DNA of 34,159 nt from Firmicutes bacterium ADurb.Bin080 (GTDB taxonomy: Bacteria; Bacillota; Clostridia; Christensenellales; DTU072). Of the stretch, positions 1-8,696 are shown piece by piece; positions within the stretch are counted from its first letter, which is position 1, and each line of letters opens with the position of its first letter. The notes below the pieces were generated by a model. That model was not told the DNA's origin. It was given only the letters and a program-made list of their open reading frames with translations, and did not search any database. The position numbers and the translations under genes were made by a program. Location of the stretch: assembly GCA_002070965.1 (NCBI GenBank), contig MWEH01000166.1:1-34159 (forward strand). Direction: 5' to 3'.

Positions 1-2
1 AT

Positions 3-1529
3 GTTTATTTGGAAATTGTATCTAAGGAACGAAAAATTGTATATCTAGTATTATCAACAAATAAACAAAATACGATATTTTTTTTAACAACAAAAAAGCC
101 CCAAAAGAATGAGATTCAATCAAATTTTTCCCAACTTTTAAGAAAACATATTATCGGAAGTATAATAAAATCCTTCGAACTATCATCCAATGATAGAGTA
201 TTAACAATTCAAACAATTCAAAACAATGAGCTATACGAAGAAAGAATCATAAACATAATATTTGAAATGTCTGCACAAAAATCGAACATTATATTATTGG
301 ATTCGAATAATATTATACTTGGGGCTAATGAGAGTTTCTTTACCGAGAAACGATGCATTTTTTCGGGACATGAATATATATACCCTAAAATTTTGCTTCG
401 CCCAAACATAGAATCGGTAGGCGCCACCTTCGGAAAAGCAACAATGGCCGAATATGAATATCTGATAAACGAAAAGGGGAAAGAATCAACCACTGAGTTT
501 TTCAATAATTTTCTTTACGGAAGGAATAAAACCTATTACCCTTGTGTAATCTTTAAAGGGGATTCCGTTTTGGGTTATTTTTTATATCCGTACGAAAGTA
601 TAATTAACAAAAACGATAGTATCAGAATTGTTAATTGTTCTACTTTAAACGAATCGATAGAACTATTTTCTGAAAATATCGAGCAATATAATCATTTTGT
701 CAATAATTTTCGACATGAAAGGATATTTGTCGAAAAAACACTAAAATCATATTTCATCCGTCTTTCCACTATAAATGAGAACTTAATGAAAACCAATATA
801 TTAAATGATTTACTCAATGAAGCGGAATTATTAAAGTGCAATCTCCATCTAGTAATGAAAGACAGCCATTATATTGATTGCTGGGATTTTTATAAAAATA
901 AATCAGCTAGGATTACTATTAATCCTCTAATATCTCCTTCAAAAAACCTCGAAGAAAAATATAAGAAATATTACAAACTAAAATCTACAATCAATTACTC
1001 CATTAATGCGAAAGATATGATAGAGCATTCTATATCACATTTAGAGTCCATAAAATTTGCCCTTACTCTTTCAGATGAACAAACTGACATATCAGCAATT
1101 GTCAAAGAATTATCTGACCATTTTAATTACAAAATTAAGGAAAAACTTAAACTAAACAGCACAAAAAAATCAATTGATAATTATATTCAGTTCTATCAAG
1201 ATGGGTTTAAAGTATTAATTGGTAAAAATAATTTACAAAATGATAATATTACTTTTAGAGTAGCGAATAAACAAGATATGTGGCTACATGTAAGCGGAGC
1301 AACTGGTTCGCACACTATTATTAAGAGTAATGGGAAAAACATACCTTCATCTATAGTATGCTCTGTAGCATCTTATTCGGCATATTACTCCTCTCAAAGA
1401 AATAATACTAAAGTAATGGTTGATTTCACAAATGTAAAAAACATAAAAAAGGGTAAAAATCCTGGGAGTGTTATAATAAAGGACAAAGACACGATTGTAG
1501 TATCACCTGTTTCTCCGAAAATTAATTGA
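3..1529 (+). CDS. rqcH: RqcH/Rqc2-like NFACT protein, 5' end cut by window
   Basis: Ribosome-associated quality-control factor of the NFACT family. In Bacillus the homologue binds stalled 50S-peptidyl-tRNA complexes and recruits tRNA-Ala to add C-terminal alanine tails that mark the peptide for degradation. The reading frame is open to the window edge, and the first possible start (TTG at 9) lies inside the NFACT-N domain, so about 55 residues are missing. Visible are the NFACT-N segment LRKHIIGSII followed by the Asp-Arg pair in NDRVL (the DR pair essential in RqcH), a charged helical middle (about residues 220-390 from the TTG), and a C-terminal NFACT-R domain (about 395-500) with DGFKVLIGKNN, DMWLHVSGATGSH and KKGKNPGSVII. 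With the missing part the length would be near 560, normal for the family. It converges on tsaB-rimI, and the two stop codons abut. Family assignment is firm; the alanine-tailing role is inferred. Confidence 0.9.
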   Translation, partial: VYLEIVSKERKIVYLVLSTNKQNTIFFLTTKKPQKNEIQSNFSQLLRKHIIGSIIKSFELSSNDRVLTIQTIQNNELYEERIINIIFEMSAQKSNIILLDSNNIILGANESFFTEKRCIFSGHEYIYPKILLRPNIESVGATFGKATMAEYEYLINEKGKESTTEFFNNFLYGRNKTYYPCVIFKGDSVLGYFLYPYESIINKNDSIRIVNCSTLNESIELFSENIEQYNHFVNNFRHERIFVEKTLKSYFIRLSTINENLMKTNILNDLLNEAELLKCNLHLVMKDSHYIDCWDFYKNKSARITINPLISPSKNLEEKYKKYYKLKSTINYSINAKDMIEHSISHLESIKFALTLSDEQTDISAIVKELSDHFNYKIKEKLKLNSTKKSIDNYIQFYQDGFKVLIGKNNLQNDNITFRVANKQDMWLHVSGATGSHTIIKSNGKNIPSSIVCSVASYSAYYSSQRNNTKVMVDFTNVKNIKKGKNPGSVIIKDKDTIVVSPVSPKIN

Positions 1530-2558
1530 TCATATTAACCTTCTCATCAATAGAGCGTCTTCACCATTCTTATAATAATTTTTTCTTCTGCCCTCTATAA
1601 TAAACCCGTTTTTTTGATATAACCTTAAAGCAGGCTCATTTAAACAAGATACTTCTAGAATCATTGACTTAATACTCAAACTTCTTGATCGCTCGACTAT
1701 TTCGTTAATCATCAGGCTTGCAAAACCAGCCCCCTTATATTCACTTTTTACTGCGATTCGCAATATTTCTACAGTGTCATCTATTATTCTCGAAAATACG
1801 TACCCGATAATCGTATCATCTCTTCTGTCCTTAATTATTATATTTGTAGGGTTACAAAGGTGAATTTCCTCAGCTATCATTTTTTCCGACCATGGTTCGT
1901 GAAAACTTGTTTGCTCAATAATAAATACCCTTTTTATATCTTCTCTTGTTGGCAAGGTGATTAAATAATGATCTTTGTTTCTATCTTCTCTTTCCGCTGA
2001 AGACTCTCTCAAGTAAAAAGGCAACGCTCTGGTAAGAAAGGGGCCAGTCTCTGCTTTTTCGATAAAAGCATTTAGTTTTGTTTCTGGGGAAACTTCGGTA
2101 GCCGGTATAATGTCATATAAACCCTCAAAATTATTTAGATCATTTTTTGTTAAAATCCTGTATTTATAGTCGTTTTCAGAAGTCTTAATAAGTGAGTAAT
2201 AGTTTCCATTTAAACAATCCATAACAGAAATGACGTTACTCTTCCGGTCAAATAGAGCTATTTCTAAAGAATTCAACGAGATTATTGAAGCATTTAATGA
2301 CTTAGAGAGAGCATTTGCTGTTGATATACCAATTCTTATCCCAGTAAAAGAGCCGGGGCCAATAACAACACCTATTTTAGAAATGCTACTTATGTTGATT
2401 TTTGAAGAATAGAGGAAATCCTCAATTTTTTGAAGAATTGTACTTGCATGTTTCTTTTCTATCTCTTGGCCAATATAGTAATGAGCACCATTCTCTGTTT
2501 GAGCCCCAAGAATTATACTCTTTCCAGTCGTATCAATAAATAGCATACTACTATTCAT
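1530..2558 (-). CDS. tsaB-rimI: TsaB-RimI fusion (tRNA t6A factor + ribosomal N-acetyltransferase)
   Basis: One 342-residue ORF joins two enzymes usually encoded separately. Residues 1-190 are TsaB, the inactive ASKHA-fold partner of TsaD and TsaE in making N6-threonylcarbamoyladenosine at position 37 of ANN-decoding tRNAs. They carry the signature GPGSFTGIRIG (67-77) and the closing motif LPFYLRESSAER. Residues 200-342 are a GNAT acetyltransferase of the RimI type, with F-x-x-PWS (219-224), the acetyl-CoA loop EYKGAGFASLM and the C-terminal pattern LEVSCLNEPALRLYQKNGF. RimI acetylates the N-terminal alanine of ribosomal protein S18, or other substrates in Gram-positives. The start ATG overlaps the end of tsaE by 8 nt, so translation is probably coupled. 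Such fusions are known in some Bacillota. The frame is unbroken, so a sequencing join is unlikely. It is the last gene of the long minus-strand run. Confidence 0.92.
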   Translation of the reverse strand: MNSSMLFIDTTGKSIILGAQTENGAHYYIGQEIEKKHASTILQKIEDFLYSSKINISSISKIGVVIGPGSFTGIRIGISTANALSKSLNASIISLNSLEIALFDRKSNVISVMDCLNGNYYSLIKTSENDYKYRILTKNDLNNFEGLYDIIPATEVSPETKLNAFIEKAETGPFLTRALPFYLRESSAEREDRNKDHYLITLPTREDIKRVFIIEQTSFHEPWSEKMIAEEIHLCNPTNIIIKDRRDDTIIGYVFSRIIDDTVEILRIAVKSEYKGAGFASLMINEIVERSRSLSIKSMILEVSCLNEPALRLYQKNGFIIEGRRKNYYKNGEDALLMRRLI

Positions 2559-2976
2559 AATCGATCCAAATCCTTCTCGAAAAATCGTTATTTATTTCAA
2601 AAGAAACATATATCAATCGTTTGTGTTTACAAGTATTTTTTTTGTTCCATTCAATTACTATTATGGAATTGCAATCAAATATTTCATCGATTCCAGTATT
2701 TTCTAGCTCATCCTCGGATTCAATTCTATACATATCAATGTGAATAAGTAAAGAATCGGTTCCTTCATACTCTCTTAATATATTAAATGTGGGGCTAATT
2801 ATTTCCTTCGAAACGCCTAATGCTTTTGCAATTCCTTTTGTAAAAGTTGTTTTGCCCGAGCCCAAATTACCAGACAAAAGAACCACATCTCCATTTAGCA
2901 GTTCTCGGCCTAATTCCTGCCCAATCAAGAAGGTATCGTACGATGAATATGACAAATGAAATCCGGCCATTTTCAT
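2551..2976 (-). CDS. tsaE: TsaE, ATPase of the t6A synthesis complex
   Basis: P-loop ATPase that drives the TsaD-TsaB complex in threonylcarbamoylation of tRNA A37. The 141-residue length is normal. Walker A is GNLGSGKTT (36-44), followed by the family motifs SPTFNI (61-66), HIDMYRI (79-85) and IEW (108-110), which are the switch, Walker-B-like and Trp motifs of TsaE. The ATG overlaps the stop of the upstream ribU-like gene in an ATGA arrangement, and the gene's own end overlaps tsaB-rimI by 8 nt. The two t6A genes are therefore likely made together. A second ATG two codons downstream could also be the start. No tsaD lies in the window. Confidence 0.94.
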   Translation of the reverse strand: MKMAGFHLSYSSYDTFLIGQELGRELLNGDVVLLSGNLGSGKTTFTKGIAKALGVSKEIISPTFNILREYEGTDSLLIHIDMYRIESEDELENTGIDEIFDCNSIIVIEWNKKNTCKHKRLIYVSFEINNDFSRRIWIDYE

Positions 2977-3710
2977 AGATGCAAAAGTTTAGACACCCTT
3001 TTATAAAGTAAAAAAGTAATTAATGCAGTAGAAATTGATTTTATTAAATTGAACGCTAACCCATATTGGAAAGAAAATTCAACTCTTAAATCCATCAACA
3101 TCGGTAAATATAGTTTTGCATACATTGGGACGATTATAAAATAATTACTTAACGAAGATATCAGTGCATTTGAAAGAACGCCAATTAATAACCCAATAAT
3201 AGCACCCTTAATATTCTTATTATATTTATAAAAAAAGGCTGCAGGAAGTACAAAAGAAGCCGAAACGATGAAATTACTTAACTCTCCAATAAGGCCAGTG
3301 GTGGATGTTATCAGTTTAATTGAACACTTAATAAACTCTATAATAAGAGCCGCTATCGGACCCAGTGCGAAACCGCCCAATAGACTGGGGATAGATGAAA
3401 AGTCCATATCTAGGACATTATAAGGAAAGATAGGGAAAATCGGGAATCTCGCAAAGAGGTATAATACAACTGATAAAGCTGTTAAAATAGCAACTTTTGT
3501 AACATAAGCTGTCGCGATTTTTCCCTTACTTTTTGTCTTTACACAGTTAACTCTATTTCTATTAGACGAAACATCTTCTCCTAATTTGTATTCCGCTCCA
3601 ACATTATTGTCTATAATACTATTATGCAATCCTTGGCTTTCATTCTCCTCTATCTTTTCTGGGTGAGGAATGCTTGGGTTTTCTGAAGGATCGAAAGGTT
3701 TGTTATCCAT
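2973..3710 (-). CDS. ribU: RibU-like ECF transporter substrate-binding protein, long N-terminus
   Basis: Membrane S-component of an energy-coupling-factor transporter, by similarity the riboflavin-binding RibU/YpaA type. It works with a shared EcfT and EcfA1/A2 module encoded elsewhere. The core holds the family pattern DMDFSSIPSLLGGFALGP followed by IIEFIKCSIKLITSTTG, GELSNFI and a late NYFIIVPMY, with about six membrane helices. The start chosen is ATG at 3708-3710, preceded by AGGGAG; the longer reading from a TTG at 3728 would overlap rsfS and has no better signal. The protein (245 aa) begins with about 60 polar, acidic residues rich in Pro, Asn and Glu before the first helix, an extension most RibU proteins lack. 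No FMN riboswitch is seen, as expected inside an operon. The riboflavin substrate is inferred from family only. Confidence 0.82.
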   Translation of the reverse strand: MDNKPFDPSENPSIPHPEKIEENESQGLHNSIIDNNVGAEYKLGEDVSSNRNRVNCVKTKSKGKIATAYVTKVAILTALSVVLYLFARFPIFPIFPYNVLDMDFSSIPSLLGGFALGPIAALIIEFIKCSIKLITSTTGLIGELSNFIVSASFVLPAAFFYKYNKNIKGAIIGLLIGVLSNALISSLSNYFIIVPMYAKLYLPMLMDLRVEFSFQYGLAFNLIKSISTALITFLLYKRVSKLLHL

Positions 3711-3718
3711 AATGCTCC

Positions 3719-4036
3719 CTACTTCCAAAGTTTTTCAAGACAATAGTAGTCTCTTGTTTCAGAGTTAAATATATGCACAATAATATCGATATAATCTAAT
3801 ACAACCCATCTTCCATCAGAATATCCTTCTTTTCGTGCAACCGTTATTCCTTTTTCTTCAAGTTTACTTTCGGTATGATCCGCCAAAGCTCTTACATGCA
3901 TAAGATTCTTTCCTGTCGCAATAATAAAATAATCTGCGATAGATGATTTTTTACTAATATCGATAGAAAGAATATCCCCAGCGTTTTTTTCTTCAAGTAA
4001 ATCTTCAATTATTTTTTTTGTTTCTTGTGTATCCAT
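3719..4036 (-). CDS. rsfS: RsfS, ribosomal silencing factor
   Basis: Binds ribosomal protein L14 on the 50S subunit and blocks joining of 30S, lowering translation under poor nutrition; it may also assist 50S assembly. The start taken is ATG at 4034-4036, because AAGGAAGG sits just upstream with an AAAA spacer. The longer frame to 4084 would run into nadD-yqeK. This gives 105 aa, normal for the family. Conserved parts are DYFIIATGKNLMHVRAL, then EGYSDGRWVVLDYIDIIVHIF and the C-terminal RDYYCLEKLW. The Shine-Dalgarno site begins right at the TAA of nadD-yqeK (10-nt gap), the usual nadD-yqeK-rsfS order of Bacillota. Confidence 0.95.
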   Translation of the reverse strand: MDTQETKKIIEDLLEEKNAGDILSIDISKKSSIADYFIIATGKNLMHVRALADHTESKLEEKGITVARKEGYSDGRWVVLDYIDIIVHIFNSETRDYYCLEKLWK

Positions 4037-4046
4037 TTTTCCTTCC

Positions 4047-5165
4047 TTAATCTTTGCAGTTATTGTACCATAAGATAGTTTCAAGGGTCAATTTATCCAT
4101 GTCCAAAGACCTATTTTTTGTATAATTATATCCATTCGTTAATACAGTTAAAAAACCTTGATGTAAGTCTCTATCAGCAAGATCTCTACACGTTGAGACA
4201 TTACTATACTGCCTTCGAGATTCTAATTTATCTGCTAAAAATACAATTTTAGAGAGATCACTCATATTGGGGGCCCCAGTTGTATGATATTTTATTGAAT
4301 TCAGTATCTCATCGTCCATTATCCCAAAATAGTTTTTGGCCTTTTTTGCACTTTCATATTGATGAACTATTTGAGGTAGAATATTAGGATACAATGAGGC
4401 ATCATAATTGTCTTCCTTCGCACAATCATGCAATAACCCTGAGAGAAACGCCTTTTCATAATTTATATTATTCTTTGAAGCTAACCTTACAGCGTATACA
4501 GCGGTCTCGGCAGAATGAAGAAATAATCGTTCGCTTATGCTATCCTTAAGTTTTTTAACTATATAATCAAAGCATTTATAAAGGCCTTTATCTTCTATAT
4601 ACTTTGATATTTTCTCATGCAAAAATAATTCTTTTCGACTAATTCCAGTCATAATCATTGCGCGAATCTCTGAACTTGATATATCTTCCAAATCATTATC
4701 AAAAGTATAAATATTACATCCATAAGAATTTTTAATTTTTTGAGCAGTTTCTAAGATATCTGGGTATCCTTTTCTAGAAAACACAGCTAGGTTGGTTTGC
4801 TTTAAGATTATTTCTGGGTTTTTCCACTCGTGAAAATTAGCTAGACTATCTCCCCCAACAATTAGTGCATATGGTCTTCCATATTTTTTTGTTAATTCTT
4901 CTATCACCAAATATGTGTAACTGTTATTTAGCCCTAACCGCTCCTCAACATTGTCTATAATCGCCCAAGAATAATCCATTATTCCCAAATTTATCATTTC
5001 AAGTCTATTATCAAAGCTTTCGTAAAGCTTTGATTTGTGTGGGGGATTAAAGGAGGGAACAATTATTACTTTATCCAGACCCAATTGCTTATAAGCATTC
5101 TGGATAATTTTTATATGTTCCAAGTGCATTGGGTCAAAAGACCCACCAAAAATACCGTATTTCAT
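4047..5165 (-). CDS. nadD-yqeK: NadD-YqeK fusion (NaMN adenylyltransferase + HD phosphohydrolase)
   Basis: Fused 372-residue protein. Residues 1-195 are NadD, which converts nicotinate mononucleotide and ATP to deamido-NAD. It has the nucleotidyltransferase motif GGSFDPMHLEH (7-17), PSFNPPHK (37-44) and ISSSEIR (162-168). Residues 200-372 are YqeK, an HD-superfamily hydrolase; studied members cleave Ap4A symmetrically. The metal ligands are H217, H246-D247 (GLLHDCAK) and the later KYHTTGAP (292-299) and FLADKLE (309-315). The two are separate adjacent genes in Bacillus, and fusions occur in several Clostridia. The ATG follows the obg stop by 2 nt with no clear Shine-Dalgarno site of its own, which suggests coupling to obg. 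Confidence 0.94.
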   Translation of the reverse strand: MKYGIFGGSFDPMHLEHIKIIQNAYKQLGLDKVIIVPSFNPPHKSKLYESFDNRLEMINLGIMDYSWAIIDNVEERLGLNNSYTYLVIEELTKKYGRPYALIVGGDSLANFHEWKNPEIILKQTNLAVFSRKGYPDILETAQKIKNSYGCNIYTFDNDLEDISSSEIRAMIMTGISRKELFLHEKISKYIEDKGLYKCFDYIVKKLKDSISERLFLHSAETAVYAVRLASKNNINYEKAFLSGLLHDCAKEDNYDASLYPNILPQIVHQYESAKKAKNYFGIMDDEILNSIKYHTTGAPNMSDLSKIVFLADKLESRRQYSNVSTCRDLADRDLHQGFLTVLTNGYNYTKNRSLDMDKLTLETILWYNNCKD

Positions 5166-5167
5166 TT

Positions 5168-6466
<1,299 letters not shown>

Positions 6467-7102
6467 TTATTTTGTTTTTGATTTATTATAGAAACACTCC
6501 TGTGATAATAAGCATTTATCACATTTTGGTTTCTGCGATTTACATATGTATCTGCCATGAAAAACTAAGAAATTATGCAATTTATTCCAATTGTCCCTTT
6601 CGAATAATTCCTTTAAATCCTTCTCAACTCTATTCGGTGTGCTACCTTTTGAAAGTCCTATTCTATTTGCAACCCTAAAAACATGCGTATCAACAGGAAT
6701 AGCTGGAATCCCGTATCCCACAGATAGTATAACTGAAGCAGTTTTTCTTCCAACACCTGGAAGAGCCAATAATTCCTCCATAGAATTAGGTACAGTATCT
6801 GAATATTTCTCGTGAATAATTCTTGATGCATCAATGATATTCTTCCCCTTATTTGAATAAAAACCACAGCTAAAAATCATTGGGGCCAAGTCATCGTTAT
6901 TTAAATAGGCAAAATCCGAAGGTTTATTGTAGGACTGGAAAAGCTTCTCTGTAATAATATTTACCCTTCTATCGGTACATTGCGCGCTTAAAATAACTGC
7001 TACAAGTAGTTCAAAAATTGATTTAAAGTTTAATTCACAACTTGCATGTGGATGCATTTGCTGGAGAAGATTAAATATTTTCTTTGTATTTTCTATTTTC
7101 AA
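6467..7102 (-). CDS. nth: Endonuclease III
   Basis: Base-excision repair glycosylase and AP-lyase acting on oxidised pyrimidines. The 211-residue protein has SAQCTDRRVN (39-48), the helix-hairpin-helix LPGVGRKTA (114-122) with catalytic K120, catalytic D138 in PVDTHVFRVANR, and a [4Fe-4S] site C187-x6-C194-x2-C197-x5-C203. The start is TTG at 7100-7102: it is the first start after an in-frame stop, it gives the normal family N-terminus, and AGGA lies upstream. The end of the pseudouridine synthase gene is only 4 nt away, so the two are co-transcribed. Confidence 0.95.
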   Translation of the reverse strand: MKIENTKKIFNLLQQMHPHASCELNFKSIFELLVAVILSAQCTDRRVNIITEKLFQSYNKPSDFAYLNNDDLAPMIFSCGFYSNKGKNIIDASRIIHEKYSDTVPNSMEELLALPGVGRKTASVILSVGYGIPAIPVDTHVFRVANRIGLSKGSTPNRVEKDLKELFERDNWNKLHNFLVFHGRYICKSQKPKCDKCLLSQECFYNKSKTK

Positions 7103-7106
7103 TCTT

Positions 7107-7820
7107 TTATATTCCTAAATTAATGTTTATTTGAGTAGAAAATTCCGACCAAGGAAATACTTCTGTTGGAGGAAATACCTTGAACCTCATCAGGTCTTTG
7201 CTTATAGGGTGTGGAAAACTTAGCTCTGTTGCCCACAAAGCAAGGTCATCATGTCCAATCGCTTTTCCATATTTCTGGTCCCCCCATATTGGGCAACCAA
7301 TATTTGCCAGTTGTACTCTTGCTTGGTGAGATCTTCCAGTTATTAGGTGGATCTCAAGTAACGATAAGTCATCTTTAGTTGCAATTACTTTATACTCAAG
7401 TTCAGCCATTTTAGCTCCTTCTGTTGCAATGGGGACACAATACACTTCATTTTTATTTGTATCCTTACTTAAAGCATTTTTTAAAGTAGCCTTGTTTCTT
7501 TTGGGAATTCCCTCACAAACTGCAAAATATTTTTTTTCAATCTCTCTCTCTTTAAGATTTTTAGCAAGTCTAGCGGCCGCTTTACTTGATTTGGCATACA
7601 TCATTACCCCGCCGGTAGGTTGGTCAAGCCTATGAACCAGGCCAAGATAAGCATCTCCTGGCTTATTGTATTTTTCAATCAGATACTTCTTCATCAGGTC
7701 CAATAAATTTGGCGAGTTCGAAATGTCCGGACAACATGCAAGACCTTGAGGTTTGACCACAACTAGCAGATGGTTATCCTCGTATAAATTAATTATTTTT
7801 TTGTAGTCAATATTAATCAT
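7107..7820 (-). CDS. RluA-family pseudouridine synthase, no S4 domain
   Basis: Converts uridine to pseudouridine in rRNA or tRNA. The catalytic motif is GLVHRLDQPTGGVM with the nucleophile D66. Further family motifs are VVKPQGL (21-27), YFAVCEG and the later ITGRSHQARVQL and GCPIWGDQKYG. The protein (237 aa) consists only of the synthase domain and lacks the N-terminal S4 RNA-binding domain of RluD/RluC, so it resembles the short RluA/TruC-like group. The RNA target cannot be told from sequence. Its ATG overlaps the stop of the upstream methyltransferase gene as ATGA, so translational coupling is likely. Confidence 0.9.
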   Translation of the reverse strand: MINIDYKKIINLYEDNHLLVVVKPQGLACCPDISNSPNLLDLMKKYLIEKYNKPGDAYLGLVHRLDQPTGGVMMYAKSSKAAARLAKNLKEREIEKKYFAVCEGIPKRNKATLKNALSKDTNKNEVYCVPIATEGAKMAELEYKVIATKDDLSLLEIHLITGRSHQARVQLANIGCPIWGDQKYGKAIGHDDLALWATELSFPHPISKDLMRFKVFPPTEVFPWSEFSTQININLGI

Positions 7821-8689
7821 TTAAACACCATAAAAGCGCTTGCTCCGCAAGGTAGCACGACCTCTTTCTCCTTAGTTTGAATTCCTATTTCATAAGCCTC
7901 ACAATCGTGAGGTATATCCTTATATATTTTATCCAATATTACCTTCATAGAAGTTGGTTGTAAACCAGTTGTATAGCTATTAACTAAAAAAAACAAGGGT
8001 TTTTCTGATAATAATTTTTTGGTTTTTTGAACTAACTCATAGATTTGATCCGTTATTTTCCAGGTTTCACCTTTTGGGCCTCTTCCAAAGCTGGGAGGGT
8101 CCATAATTATAGCATCGTATTTTTTTCCTCTATTTCCTTCTCTCTCCACAAATTTTATACAATCATCCACTATAAATCTAACTTTATTCAATCCTAGCCC
8201 ACTTAAGTTGAGGTTTCTTTTCGCTCTTTCGCACATGGATTTTGCCGCATCAACGTGGCAAACAGATGCCCCAGCAAGAAGACAGGCAGCAGTTGCGCCT
8301 CCGGTATAGGCAAATAAATTCAAAACTGAAGGGTTATTTGATTGAGAATTTTTAATAGTATCGATTATCCTGGCCCAATTGTACGCTTGTTCCGGGAATA
8401 TTCCTGTATGTTTAAATCCCATAAGTTTTAACGAGAATGTGAGTTCTCTCCAATGAACAAAAAATTCTTCAGGAATCTGGTTGTTTGAAGTCCAAAGTCC
8501 CCCTCCATCATTATTTCGAGAATAAAAAGCATCACATTCTCTTTCAAAATCAAAGCTTGGGTCTGCTTTCCATATTACCTGCGGATCTGGACGTAAAAAC
8601 TTATATTTTTGGGAATACATTTCAAGCTTATACCCATCACCAGTCCTTATTATTTCGTAGTCATTCCACTCATTATTTATCCTAATCAT
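7817..8689 (-). CDS. RlmI-like class I SAM-dependent methyltransferase
   Basis: A 290-residue methyltransferase with a Rossmann core: VLNLFAYTGGATAACLLAGA (SAM loop, motif I), HVDAAKS (motif II) and IIMDPPSFGRGPKGETWK (motif IV). The DPPSFGRGPKGE signature groups it with RlmI/RlmK-type rRNA methyltransferases (Methyltrans_SAM family). It lacks the N-terminal PUA domain of E. coli RlmI. Instead it has about 80 residues with the pattern GDGYKLEMY...LRPDPQVIW, seen in a related bacterial group of unknown target. An rRNA cytosine is the likely substrate, but this is inference. The Shine-Dalgarno AGGT overlaps the stop codon of the regulator gene upstream (7-nt gap). Confidence 0.87.
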   Translation of the reverse strand: MIRINNEWNDYEIIRTGDGYKLEMYSQKYKFLRPDPQVIWKADPSFDFERECDAFYSRNNDGGGLWTSNNQIPEEFFVHWRELTFSLKLMGFKHTGIFPEQAYNWARIIDTIKNSQSNNPSVLNLFAYTGGATAACLLAGASVCHVDAAKSMCERAKRNLNLSGLGLNKVRFIVDDCIKFVEREGNRGKKYDAIIMDPPSFGRGPKGETWKITDQIYELVQKTKKLLSEKPLFFLVNSYTTGLQPTSMKVILDKIYKDIPHDCEAYEIGIQTKEKEVVLPCGASAFMVFK

Positions 8690-8696
8690 TATTTAC

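Noticed and set aside
3708..3728. Longer TTG starts for the ribU-like gene (3728), rsfS (to 4084), the phosphoesterase gene (18539), groES (32119) and dCMP deaminase (31995)
   Set aside because: In each case a downstream ATG has a better ribosome site or gives the normal family N-terminus or signal peptide.
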